The notes below the pieces were generated by a model, which was given only the letters and a program-made list of their open reading frames with translations, was not told the origin of the DNA and ran no database searches. This document shows, in pieces, positions 54,101 to 62,579 of a stretch of 64,000 nt of DNA. The number at the start of each line of letters is the position of its first letter. Within the stretch, counting starts at the first letter, position 1. The DNA is from Saturnia japonica (lineage: Eukaryota; Arthropoda; Insecta; Lepidoptera; Saturniidae): positions 2,356,001-2,420,000 of the forward strand of contig CM065314.1 in NCBI GenBank assembly GCA_033032175.1, given 5' to 3'. Both the position numbers and the translations under genes were made by a program.

Positions 54101-57100
54101 TAAACAATGAGTATTATCTACATCACTAGCTGTCACTTTTTGTTGAGTGACAATGTCAATATTTTAGAGGGTTCAAGTTCAATGGCACGTGTCGGGTTAG
54201 GATTCGCAGTATTAATTAATTTAATTTAATATAATATTAACAGCTATCATAGATAAATTTGAGTATTCTGTACTCCTTCCTTCTCCTTATAAACTTTAAC
54301 CATGCCAAATCTCACAGACTTTGGTGCACGCAATACGTTTAAAAAAGGTACTCGAAAACTTTTGCTTCACGTACTAATTTTAAGATAAATAATTAACGCT
54401 TATTAAAAAGTTGTCCGGGTGCCTATTTCCAGGATTTACAGATGACGACCTCGTCGCCCAGGCGGTGTTGTTTTACGTAGCGGGTTATGATACTACTTCG
54501 AATTTGATAAACTACTTCCTCTACGAGATGGCAGCCAATCCCCACATCCAAGATAAATTATTTGACGAAATCAAGAGATTACCAGAAGACGATAATATAG
54601 AAAATTTATACGAAACGGTCCAAGCCTTGGAGTACTTGGATATGTGCGTTTCTGGTTAGTTTTTAGTGCTGTAAAATTAAGAAAACGTATTTAAATATCG
54701 ATAAAATTTCGAATTCATTTAAAAAAAATGTACTTCACTTTGATTTCACTAAGGAGGTAAACAAATTATTTTATTAGTTGAAATTAAATATTTCACGCAA
54801 TAAAATTCTTCTTTATTTTACATTCGCTAAAATCGGTAGCGTCCGTCGCTACATTATGTTAATTTTGATTTTGGCATATATACACCAACTGTAAACGCCC
54901 CCAAATAAAGAAAAAAGACTGCTACCAAAACTAATGTATATAGGAAGCAGATTCTGAAGTTAAAAATAAAAGCTCCACAAAATCAATCAATGTCTAACAA
55001 GAACTAACTAACCTTTGTCAAAGTATAAGGTAATTCTTTTGTTTTATTATTTTATAACTAGCTGACCCGCGTAACTTCGTCTGCGTCATATAAGAGAGAG
55101 AGAGAGTGGATCGTAAGTACTGTATTATAGGTACCGCCCGCCTCCCACATTATTCTGCAGAATAATAATGCGCTCGCTGTACTTGATTATTATTTTGCTG
55201 CGGAGTTATTTTAAAACTGTTATATCTCCTAAGATATTCATTGAAATCAAATTACGAAAAAGGCAACTTTGTCCAAAATTTAGTTAGTATTTGTGATGAA
55301 TAACATATTTATTTCAATAAAGATTAATACCATGTATATAAAAACACCTTCACAAATAGGTTATAATGAGTAAATTTTAAAAGATATCCATATTCTGTCG
55401 CGGACTTTTACTTAGAACTTTTTAGGAAATAATTTATTCCCACACGATTGTTGCGTAACTTTAACCATTCACGCAGCGACGCAGTGGAAGCTCTCAAAAA
55501 GAATATATTTCCCCCGTTTTTACAACATTTTTCATTGATGCTTCGCTCCTATTGGTCGTAGCATGATATTATATAGCCTTATAGCCTTCCTCGATAAATG
55601 GGCTATCCAACACTAAAACATTTTTTCCATTCGAACCAGTAGTTCCTAAGATTAGCGCGTTTAACTAAACAAAAAAACAAACTCTTCAGCTTTATAATAT
55701 TAATATAAACTAGCTATGCCCGTGGCTTCACTCACGTGGACTACAGAATGCCCGTGCGAATTTTACTCCCCCGCTCCCGGCTATTTTAAAGACAAAAGTG
55801 CTTATTGTGGGTGTTCCTTAGAAGATAGACGTATACTTTCCCGGCCTTTTTTGTAGTTATTTTTAATGCCTACAAATATGTAGTACATTAATTTGGTATA
55901 TCTGTAATGGTATACTCAACGTAAGCCATTTAAGCGCCCGCATTGATTCACCATGACCACTTTTTTTATTTGTGCGGAACCCTAATTATTTTTCTAAAAT
56001 AAAAGTAGCCTAAGTTACTCCCTATAACATCAGCTATTTTTCAGTGAAAGTCCCGTCAAAATCGATCCAACCATTTCGGAGATTACCCGGAACAAACAGA
56101 CAGACCGACTAAAATCTTAAAATTGTTTTTTTTTTGTTTAAGTATTGTATATACTTTCAAACGCATTTACTAAAAAAACTGTTGTTTTGTCATTACAAAC
56201 AGACACTTCAATTTTGTTTAATTGGATAGATCAGTTGATATATCAATAAATCAAATATTTTCATGGTTACTTTTTTTATTGATAAGAGATGGCGCTGTCA
56301 CGATTTAATACTGGGTATCGTTTGATTTTGTACATCTTGTTTAAGGGTTTGTTTTTATAAATGAATTGTAATTTTATTTATTGTTATAGAAATGTTAACG
56401 TAAAGAAATAAATAAATAAAAATTTGGTAATTATTTTTCAGAGGTGCTACGATTGTGGCCATTGATCAGTACTACGGATAGAAAAGCGTTCGCTTCTTAC
56501 GATTTCGGTCCAACGGATTCAAGCAGCAAGCACAAGTTTGTGGTAAGTTCTGTTGTTAATCTTACTCACAAAACGGTACTGAAGTAGCCGTGGGCGGGAC
56601 AGATTACTCGTAGAAGGGATAGCTGATGGAACTGAAGAGTTCTCGAATGTTAACTATGCATCGGAAGACGAAATGTGGACAGATTCACCGCTAGGTCTTA
56701 ATCTTCTTCCTAACTTGGCAACCGGTCATCTTTAGTGAAGACCATTACTACCATTATCGAGTGAATTATAGGGTCATGTGTTATGACAATTCAGTACCCT
56801 AACAAGATGGTGGCTCCCTTGTTAGAACTTTCTAGGAAATTTTTGTGGGATCTCAGAATGAATGCTTTCAGCTTATATTTATAATCTACTTCACTTATGC
56901 ACAAAAACCAAACTATATCACGCAATACGCCACCAATATTACATAATATAGGGTCAAAAACCTAAGATAATGATTTAAAAATAAAAACCACAACATGACA
57001 CTACAAGATCCCGCCAAAAACCCTCCACCGCAAGGTCAAACGACGTCTCAGTGAAGGTTGCGAATAGGATGGGCAAGTTAAAAAAAATATATCGGTTTTT

Positions 57101-60100
57101 TTTTTAATACTTCCATACGGAAACAATTATATAAACTTTTTTAAGACATGAAAAACAAAACAATACGGATTGATTGATTCAACTTGCCAACCGCACCGCC
57201 TCGAAGTTACCATCACACATGCAGTACAGATACACAATTAATTTTCGTACACAGTAAGATCATAGTCAAAATTCAAATACTATTGTGTATATTGCATTTT
57301 ATTGAAGATTGGGGCGGAGTTTTAAAAATAAACGATGCGCGAGGATCATGCAAGAAGTGTCTAGGAACATTAAATATGAAGCCAAGTTACGACTTGCCAT
57401 AACCCGACTAAAAAGAGAGAAAATCCTGTTCCCGAAATGTCTCGAAGCAACAACGTACTTCTCAGGATTTCGAAATAATGTTCGCGTCGTAAACAACCGC
57501 GGCGCATGTTTGTTTTTTTAGATCTGACTACATTGTTAGCCTTAGGGCCCTAAAGCCGCTGCGGCTTTTACAGCTTCACCGGACTTGGGGGCGAGCGCAG
57601 AGGGCACTCAGCCGCGAAAGTTATTAGGACGACTCGCACGACGGTGCCAAAGTGACCGGACCTTGGCTCGGGCGGTCGTCGCCTATGCAAATGAGTCGCG
57701 ATCTAATCGAATCCCTACATCTACGATTCGAGCTAACTAATATATACTCATAGGCACATTCCCTTCCTCCTGGGAGGAAGGAAGGAACCATGCGTATGTG
57801 CATTTAGTAATCGGAAAGGTTTTCTACACTAACTAGCGCAAAAAAAAAAGGTCCCTCATTGAACCCATGTACCTGTGTGGTGTGCACGTGTGTAATGTTG
57901 TATGTGGGTAGCTAAGTGTTGCAGATATAGTGTCACTTGTATCGCGCGGGCGGTTGCCTGACCCAAGGGCTTCACGCCGAGGAAACGGACCTAGGCTTGG
58001 GTTACCGCTGGAGAGGGTGGACGTGGAGGGTGTGCGGGAGGGAAATTGACCGCCCGTCCTCAGCGGAGAGAACGGTGGTTACGCGGGCGTGGTTAAATGG
58101 ATGAATTAATTGAAAACTATATATACTCATACGGGCGATGGGGCTGAAGAGTTCTTACGTAGCAATCACGTACCGGAAGATGTAGTGTGGTCGGTTTGAA
58201 CAACAACCTGTTGAGGGTTGAGGAAACGAACTGGATATTTGGGGAAGATCGCAGTCAAACAACCTTATGCTATGTTACTGCGGTGTTTAGGGATTTTAAA
58301 GCTCGTTTTGGTTCAAAGAGAAGTAGGTTATATATACAAATTTATTTGTAGATATATTTTTACTTGGAGCAGTCCGACTGGTGAAATACCACCATCCTAC
58401 AGAAAATCGCAGCTAAATAACCTTGTGGTGAAAAAGCCCTACCACCATGCTATTGGTTTCATTACGATGATTTCCTTCACCGAAAACTCAGGCTCATTGC
58501 AGAGATTCAAACTCGCATCGATGGGCGCGATGTCTGGACACGCTACCACTAAGCCATCATTATCTTTATCGTGAACTTATTGAGAGTAGGTTGATGCCTA
58601 CGCTGCGCCGGTTGATTTCTATGTCTGGGGTCACATAAAATCCATAGTTTACGACGTCTCGCCTGTGTCATCCGCAGAACTCAAAACAAGAATTATAAAT
58701 AATTAACGAATTAGAATATTTGCTTCATTTATGCAGCAAATGCGATGCGGAATAATTTCAATACTTCGGTAGTTAAGTCGCAACTCAGAAAAAGGATGCG
58801 ACTTTGCGTACGCAATAGGGGAAGTCACTTCGAGCAAGAACTTTAATTAGGCTAAATTACAAAATGTCTTCATTGTTACTTATTACCTATTAATTGTACT
58901 AAACTGTTACTGGTTCCCCATTTTATATTAAATTTGTATTTTTTGTTTTATTTACATTGGCTATTGTTTTCAATTATTTTTATAGAAATTTTAAAGAAGT
59001 TAGTTCGTATACGAATTTCTGCCTGCTTAGTTTGAGATAAAAAATAATTTTAGTTTCTTAAAATAACTTGTTGGTTGTTATGCATTGTTGGAGAGCTAAG
59101 AAAACAATTATATTTTTAAAATAATCTCCAAGTCAAGTTTCATAACGTTTTTTTGTTTTTTATGGCATTTTAGTGGAAATGAATATCCAAAAAGTGTTGA
59201 AATAATATCGTTTTCACTGATAATTCTTGTTTTAATATTGATAAATAACCAGTATTTAATCGTTTTTATAAATCAGAAGAAAAAATTAGATTTCAATTGA
59301 TACCTTTTTTTAAATAAATTTTTGATGTTGCATATTTGATTTATTTTGAAAAAAGCCAAAAACATGATAACTCAAAAATGGTTCACTTTTGCTTAATGCA
59401 TATGGGGTTCAAAATTATCGCAAATAGTCACCATTATAACCTCCTAACGGAAATACGGCGAATTACCAATAACCCTGTTTAAATTATTATACTCAGTGTT
59501 TGAAGGATTCATCATACATATTACGTCCTTCCAGGGTCCAGCAGGAATGCACGTGTGGATCCCAATATATTCGATACACAGAGACGAGAAATATTGGCCG
59601 GAGCCGAATAAATGCGTGCCCGAGCGTTTCGCTCCGGATAAGAAGTGCGACATAATTCCTTACACCTATATACCTTTCGGGACTGGACCTAGACATTGTA
59701 TAGGTTAGTGCTTGTTTTTATTTTCATATATTAAAGTAAAACTTTTTTAGTACTGTTGTGATTTAACACTCGATGAAACAAAAAAGCGACAGTAAAAGAA
59801 ACAAACATATAATTATAGGATTAAGCTTGCGAAAGAATGAGATAGAATACATTCCAGTATTTCCTGTTATCTCGGCCTCCTCTTTGTACCTACGTGCGCC
59901 TGCGTATTACGAAGCTTTGACAAAAGGCGTCATAGCTAGCGTGGTGTATGGTTCACGTGTATCGTTCATGTGAATATTTATATGATTTCTGATGGTTTGA
60001 CTTCTTCTGCGTAATAAAGAAACACATGTTTATAATTATATAGGTTATTAAACGATAGAGGCATTCCCCGTAAAGCGGACAGGTAAAAAAAATGATGTTT

Positions 60101-62579
60101 CTGATGATAATTTAATAATTAATAATATGTCCTCGAGCCAGAAATTATGTAGTAGAATTTATACTTAATTTACTGAGCTTTTCAACATCATTTTTGGTTA
60201 TTAAGAAAAAATTGTCAAGTTTCATAAAGGGCGTAGAATTCATTTTAGGGTCCAGACCGGTTGCAATGACAAATCTTTCAATCAATCATTTATGATTACT
60301 TAGGTGCCTGATTTTGTTATAATTATTTTTCCTATTTTAATGTACTTAAAATCACAATAATACATGACAATAATTTCAACGATAATTTATAGATTTATTA
60401 ACATTTGTTTTACAATTTTATAACCTACATAGTTACTCGTGCGTAATAAATACTTTCAGTAGTCAGAATGAAGTCATGGTATATAAGTAATGTACAGATT
60501 TACTTTGTAAAATGTAGGTAGCTAGCTAGATATTATGAAATTATATTGGTCGAAATTTGCACAGCTCCGCTTCAATAGACTGGCTGGCAGCCTTAGGCAC
60601 TTTATCATCCTAATATTTTAAATAATCCAAGCTTTACTAAACTCGACTATGTATGTATATTCTATACTAGCTGTGCCTGTAATTTCGTTCACATGGACTA
60701 CAGAATGACATCGATCGGAAACAGGCGCGGTGCGTGCTCCTCCGCTCCCCGCTATTTTAAAGACAAAAATGCTTATTGTGGGTGTTCCTTATAAGATAGA
60801 TATGTACTCTCGCTGACTTTTTTGTAGGTCTTTTTAATCTCTACAATTATGCAGTACGTTAATTTGATTTGAAGCCATTTAAGCCCCCGAATTGGTTCAC
60901 CATGATTAAGTAGTTTTTTTTTATTTGCGCGGAACCCTAATTCTTTTTCTAAAATAAAATTAGAAGCCTAAGTTACTCCTTATAACATCAGCTATCTACT
61001 AATAAAAGTCCCGTCAAAATGAGACAGAAAACAGACGGAAAGACAAACATTTTAAAAATGGGTTTTACGTTATATTTATATAAATACTTTCATATGTATT
61101 CAGTAAAGAGCTGTTGTTCATTAACTAGGTAGATAAACCATTTTAAGTCCGCTTTCAATTGTTTTCGTTTAACAATATTCACAATCTAATATATTAAAAC
61201 TGGTCTTCATATTCCTAGTGGCTTTCATAATAATATCTGGGCGACCGAACTGTGATCGGTGTCTTATAAACAAAAAAAGAAAATTACCTATCTAGATAAA
61301 CTTGGCATGTAAAACATTATCTAAATGCAAAGTTTCATCGATATCGTTGCAGCCGTTTCCGAGAAACTAATTACATATATATATACAAGAATTGCTCACT
61401 TAATATTATAAGATAATTTAGCCAAATTATTAAAACCAATGGATTTTATATGTTTATCCATTTCCATTTCCATTTCTTTATTTTCTCGATGACAGCTCCT
61501 GTGAAAACTGGAACGAGCGTCTTTTTTACATTATGTATGCATTATTTTATAAAAATATGAAGTTTACACATGTACAAGGTTATACCAGAGTCGAAGAAAT
61601 TGATAGGGATGGAGCTATATCAATAAACGTAACACGATAACAGACCAGATTTTTTTATAAAATGTAAGAATGTAAAGTACTGCCGGATACTTTTGTACAA
61701 ATTTATTAACTAATATTATATTTCATTACAAGGTGTTACACGTATTAATTCTTGATTGATAATGCCAACTTCTTCAACATTTTCGAAGCTGTTGTAAAAT
61801 AAGTAGATATAGGTAGGTACTCGACAATGAAACGAAATAATTATAACGACAGGTAATCTTTATTTATTTATTTTAATCAAAATCTAATGAATCGTCACTG
61901 TCGCAATATATGCGATCGATATCATTACTTATTTGGTAACAACACTACGACTATCAAATTAGAACTGTCATCGAGAAAATAAAGAAATAGAAATAGTATA
62001 GGATTGCGATGCAATTAATTATACTAGCGATCCTCCTAAGCTCGAAATTCGATCAGCGACTTTTTGATCATAGACTGTTTTCTGTTTGACATTTACAGTA
62101 TTCATAAACAATGAGTATTATCTATACCACTTGCTGTCATTTTCGTTGAGTGACAATGTCAATATTTTGGGAGGTCTACGTTCAATGGCACTGGTCGTGC
62201 TAGGATTCACAGTATTAATTTATTTTATTTAATATATTAGTAACAGATATTATAGATAAATTTTAGCTTTCTGAACTCCTGCTTCATTTAAACTTTAACC
62301 ATGCCAAATCCCATAGTCTTCCATGCACGCAATACGCTTAAAATGGCACCGAAAGCTTTTGCTTCACGTAATAATAGATATAATATTTCCGATAATGATG
62401 TTTCACCGACAGGGTCACGCTTCGCATTGCTCGTCGCTAAAGTGTTCTTGGTGAAGTTCGTCAGGATGTACCGGACTCGGTTGCCACCAGGTCGCGACGC
62501 CTCACGACTCTCACCAAAAGGGTTCGTCCTCCGCCCGGCTGATGGCTTTCATCTGATCGTTGAACCCAGATGTAATTAA
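41935..62579 (+). CDS. cytochrome P450 copy 2 (CYP3 clan, CYP9-like), ten exons
   Basis: Tandem paralogue of copy 1, predicted to be an ER-bound monooxygenase of the same type. Coding exons are 41935-42128, 45102-45265, 46129-46283, 48314-48487, 51294-51432, 52598-52651, 54433-54654, 56442-56542, 59535-59703 and 62413-62579. They give 512 residues with GT-AG introns throughout. Motifs are W123-R127 (WRSMR), AGYDTT 310-315 with the usual Gly294 before FTDDD, EVLR 368-371, PERF 430-433 and FGTGPRHCIG with heme ligand C456. Identity to copy 1 is about 80% by hand count; the most different parts are exon 6 and the SRS5 region in exon 8. Its introns total about 19 kb and are loaded with SINEs, MITEs, a mariner, a TRIM element and R-family repeats. 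No truncation is seen. The gene is likely functional. Confidence 0.93.
42960..43235 (-). repeat. R3 repeat, 3' portion, inverted
   Basis: Contains ACACGCTAAAATCTAAAACT, AGGCTATCTAACATTAGGCT and GGCGTAATCGTTAATGATA, the inverse of R3 blocks at 4390-4560 and 53090-53230. Confidence 0.55.
43503..43553 (-). repeat. R1 internal-deletion derivative (51 bp)
   Basis: Inverted R1 in which the tail (ATCTATACAATTAATAAAAT) is joined directly to the head (GAGCGAAGCCACGGGCACAG then CTAGT). Everything between is missing. Confidence 0.6.
44012..44205 (-). repeat. TRIM LTR (3' on the minus strand)
   Basis: 194 bp, + strand ends TGTGGAAGAACT and GTCGCTACA. Confidence 0.85.
44345..44465. repeat. minisatellite inside the TRIM interior
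   Basis: About five or six units of 21-22 bp with consensus CCCCAGTGAGTCGGGGTGAT(T)G. ORFs across it on either strand are periodic artefacts. Confidence 0.75.
44775..44968 (-). repeat. TRIM LTR (5' on the minus strand)
   Basis: 194 bp, + strand ends TGTAGAAGAACT and GTCGCTACA. It differs from its partner by roughly three substitutions. Confidence 0.85.
45102..45265 (+). CDS. P450 copy 2, exon 2
   Basis: Acceptor TTTTTCCAG|A, donor GGATG|GTTAGT. It encodes RYFGIYQYSVPSLVLRDP through LIFLDG. Confidence 0.92.
45305..45505 (-). mobile_element. tRNA-derived SINE in intron 2
   Basis: The minus strand has an A-box-like TAGCCTAGTGG and a B-box GGTTCGATTCC. The body includes CCATTAATCGGGCACGAAGC (+ strand). 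It is the same family as 52250-52472 and is absent from the equivalent intron of copy 1. Confidence 0.6.
45700..45840 (-). repeat. old retroposon-A fragment in intron 2
   Basis: Carries CAGAACCCATGTACTTACTG and CTGTATCGCGC. It is collinear with the fragment at 19575-19760 in copy 1. A short CCAT microsatellite follows at about 45920-45936. Confidence 0.5.
46129..46283 (+). CDS. P450 copy 2, exon 3
   Basis: Acceptor CATCGCAG|GT, donor ATACT|GTAAGT. It encodes GSNWRSMRGSLSPAFTTARN through LIDINT, with the WxxxR motif. Confidence 0.93.
46436..46645 (-). repeat. R3-like repeat, inverted
   Basis: The + strand has CAAAAACTACTGGACCGATT near the left and GAGTGAAACCGTGGGGCACA then ACTAGT at the right, the inverse of an R3 head. 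Confidence 0.45.
46648..46860 (-). repeat. R4 interspersed repeat, inverted
   Basis: TTCAGCCATAACTTGTTTGC, GGACCTTCGACTTCAAAAAC and AAACCATTGAAGTTGAACCG are R4 blocks read in reverse. Confidence 0.6.
46995..48277 (-). mobile_element. mariner element (full length, dead) in intron 3
   Basis: 1,283 bp between TA duplications (46993-46994 and 48278-48279) with inverted ends beginning TTAGGTCCTTACATAT. Transposase relics are on the minus strand. It belongs to the same mariner lineage as 35533-36615. Confidence 0.9.
47190..48083 (-). pseudogene. mariner transposase relic
   Basis: The start (MENMKYRYIYEYEF, 48083 downward), the HTH and the core are recognisable. The first catalytic Asp is replaced: TCVEKWILYDN, where the family has TCDEKW. 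HDNARSHTA (second Asp) is kept, and a stop lies between LECL and HPPYFPDLAPTDY. Frameshifts near 47750-47880 separate the two halves. Confidence 0.85.
48314..48487 (+). CDS. P450 copy 2, exon 4
   Basis: Acceptor TTGTGTTCAG|ATT, donor ATGAAG|GTAAAC. It encodes ITMAYMNDIIASCAFGF through ENMKSVMK. Confidence 0.93.
48713..48897. mobile_element. MITE M2, palindromic element
   Basis: 185 bp. The left arm GTGTGCTGACGTTACGCTTA continues as ACAAATGTATCGTATGTA. The right arm TACATACGATACTTTTGTTA continues as AGTGCAACGTCAGCCCACAC. The two are inverse complements over about 42 bp with a few mismatches. There is no coding sequence, and no second copy in the window. Confidence 0.65.
49012..49395 (+). repeat. 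R1 repeat, shortened
   Basis: Head AACTAGCTGTGCCCGCAGCT, a CTTACTCAGCATAAGCGCCC block and AACGAACAGACAGACAG. The tail is degraded. Confidence 0.55.
49455..49815 (+). repeat. R6 interspersed repeat
   Basis: TAGCGGTCGCCCAATGATCG, AAATTCGACCAGCGGCTTTT, TTCAATGGCACTGGTCGTGT and TTTGCTTCACCTATTAATAT in the family order. Confidence 0.65.
50126..50458. mobile_element. fold-back MITE M1, second copy
   Basis: Left GGTACAAGTTCGTGCGCGAC...GACAGACGTTAGCGGGG; right CTCGTCCCCGCCAACGTCTG...GGTCACGCACAAACTTGT. The arms pair over much of the 330-bp element. Confidence 0.65.
50638..51212 (-). repeat. R3 interspersed repeat, inverted, near full length
   Basis: Tail-side GTATAAACGTGCTAATCTTT, then ATAGTTAGGCTATCTAATAT, CATAAAGACAATTTTATGAA and, at the head, GTGAAACCGTGGGCCACAGT then TAGT. 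Confidence 0.6.
51294..51432 (+). CDS. P450 copy 2, exon 5
   Basis: Acceptor TTTTTTCCAG|TTC, donor CAAG|GTATGT. It encodes FLNIKIVSTKDAEQF through LLVDVAQ. Confidence 0.93.
51688..51970 (-). repeat. retroposon-A internal fragment, inverted
   Basis: Runs from GCGTATGTGTATTTAGTGAT through TGTATCGCGCGGGTGGCTGC to GGGAGCGAAGTTGACCGCCC. The poly(A)-proximal part is missing, so this is not a simple 5' truncation. Confidence 0.65.
52250..52472 (-). mobile_element. tRNA-derived SINE in intron 5
   Basis: The minus strand starts near TGCCTCATTAGCCTAATGG (A-box region) with B-box GGTTCGATTC. It passes through GGAGTTGGGCTTTGTGCCCG and ends in a TATGTTATGTTATA-type tail at 52250. It is the same family as 45305-45505. 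Confidence 0.7.
52598..52651 (+). CDS. P450 copy 2, exon 6 (54 nt)
   Basis: Acceptor ATTCACAG|GC, donor GAGG|GTAAGT. It encodes GKPKQYDGDNNNRIQEFE plus one base of Gly294. It is too short to show as an ORF, but length and phase match copy 1. Confidence 0.88.
52768..53372 (+). repeat. R3 interspersed repeat
   Basis: GCCGTGCCCCATGGTATCAC, TTAAGCGCACCCAAGTAGTT, TATTTCCGTATCATTAACGA and tail TTTCCGCTTTATTATATTAG then TATAGA. Confidence 0.65.
53487..53690 (-). repeat. R4 interspersed repeat, inverted
   Basis: TTCAGCCATAACTTCTTTGT, ATTGGACATTCAACTTCGAA and AAACCATTGAAGTTGATTTT. Confidence 0.6.
54018..54380 (+). repeat. R6 interspersed repeat just upstream of exon 7
   Basis: TAGCGATCGCCCTAAGGTCG, TTTGACATTTACAGTATTTA, GTCGGGTTAGGATTCGCAGT and TTTGCTTCACGTACTAAT. 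It ends about 50 nt before exon 7. Confidence 0.65.
54433..54654 (+). CDS. P450 copy 2, exon 7
   Basis: Acceptor ATTTCCAG|GA, donor TTCTG|GTTAGT. It encodes FTDDDLVAQAVLFYV, AGYDTT and the region through EYLDMCVS. Confidence 0.94.
55057..55708 (+). repeat. R2 interspersed repeat
   Basis: Head ACTAGCTGACCCGCGTAACT, block TTCCTCGATAAATGGGCTAT, tail ACAAACTCTTCAGCTTTATA then ATATTAATATAA. Full length. Confidence 0.7.
55709..56231 (+). repeat. R1 interspersed repeat abutting R2
   Basis: Head ACTAGCTATGCCCGTGGCTT begins exactly where R2 ends. Tail GACACTTCAATTTTGTTTAA then TTGGATAGA. A well-preserved copy. Confidence 0.72.
56442..56542 (+). CDS. P450 copy 2, exon 8
   Basis: Acceptor ATTTTTCAG|AG, donor TTTGTG|GTAAGT. 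It encodes EVLR and LWPLISTTDRK (SRS5 region) through SSSKHKFV. Confidence 0.92.
56735..57035 (-). repeat. R5 interspersed repeat, inverted
   Basis: CTAACAAGATGGTGGCTCCC, TATCACGCAATACGCCACCA, AATATTACATAATATAGGGT and CAAGATCCCGCCAAAAACCC are R5 landmarks in reverse. Confidence 0.65.
57507..58093 (-). mobile_element. retroposon-A copy, inverted, short tail
   Basis: The + strand begins with a short T-rich run, then CTGACTACATTGTTAGCCTT, GAGCCGCTGCGG-type sequence, TGTATCGCGCGGGCGGTTGC and CCTAGGCTTGGGTTACCGCT. It ends at GGTTACGCGGGCGTGG. It is longer at its 5' end than 32217-32805. A clear target duplication was not found. Confidence 0.7.
58599..58850 (+). pseudogene. Tc1-like transposase C-terminus relic
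   Basis: One frame reads PVDFYVWGHIKSIVYDVSPV then SSAELKTRIINN, a stop, and RIRIFASFMQQMRCG. This matches the end of Tc1/mariner-superfamily transposases (PLDFxxWGxxKxxVY). It is a short isolated remnant of a different lineage from the 37260-38566 element. Confidence 0.6.
59535..59703 (+). CDS. P450 copy 2, exon 9
   Basis: Acceptor CCTTCCAG|GGT, donor ATAG|GTTAGT. It encodes GPAGMHVWIPIYSIHRDE, PERFAPD and FGTGPRHCI with heme ligand C456. Confidence 0.95.
59770..59860 (+). repeat. segment related to the 28 kb tandem repeat
   Basis: GATGAAACAAAAAAGCGACA, then ATTATAGGATT and GAATGAGATAGAATACATT match the end and 3' flank of the 28086-28322 repeat. Confidence 0.5.
60666..61100 (+). repeat. 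R1 interspersed repeat
   Basis: Head ACTAGCTGTGCCTGTAATTT, then TTTAAAGACAAAAATGCTTA and AGCCATTTAAGCCCCCGAAT. The usual CGGAGATTACCCGGAACAAA segment is deleted. Confidence 0.6.
62024..62385 (+). repeat. R6 interspersed repeat just upstream of exon 10
   Basis: TAGCGATCCTCCTAAGCTCG, TTTGACATTTACAGTATTCA, TTCAATGGCACTGGTCGTGC and TTTTGCTTCACGTAATAATA. An ATG within it happens to read open into exon 10 but is not the gene start. Confidence 0.65.
62413..62579 (+). CDS. P450 copy 2, exon 10 (terminal)
   Basis: Acceptor CACCGACAG|GG, stop TAA at 62577-62579. It encodes SRFALLVAKVFLVKFVRMY through LIVEPRCN, one residue longer than copy 1. Confidence 0.93.

Larger units (their letters stand above)
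52652..54432 (+). other. intron 6 of P450 copy 2
   Basis: 1,781 nt, against 180 nt in copy 1. The tenfold growth comes from R3, R4 and R6 insertions. The stretch 53700-54010 shows nothing recognisable. Confidence 0.7.
54655..56441 (+). other. intron 7 of P450 copy 2
   Basis: 1,787 nt, dominated by R2 (55057-55708) directly followed by R1 (55709-56231). The 54655-55056 part is featureless AT-rich DNA. Confidence 0.65.
56543..59534 (+). other. intron 8 of P450 copy 2
   Basis: 2,992 nt with an inverted R5, an inverted retroposon-A and a transposase relic. From 58860 to 59500 it is AT-rich with no recognised feature. Confidence 0.65.
59704..62412 (+). other. intron 9 of P450 copy 2
   Basis: 2,709 nt. 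It includes a segment related to the 28 kb tandem repeat (59770-59855), an R1 copy (60666-61100) and an R6 copy ending 28-40 nt before exon 10. The stretches 59990-60660 and 61101-62020 show nothing else. Confidence 0.6.
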
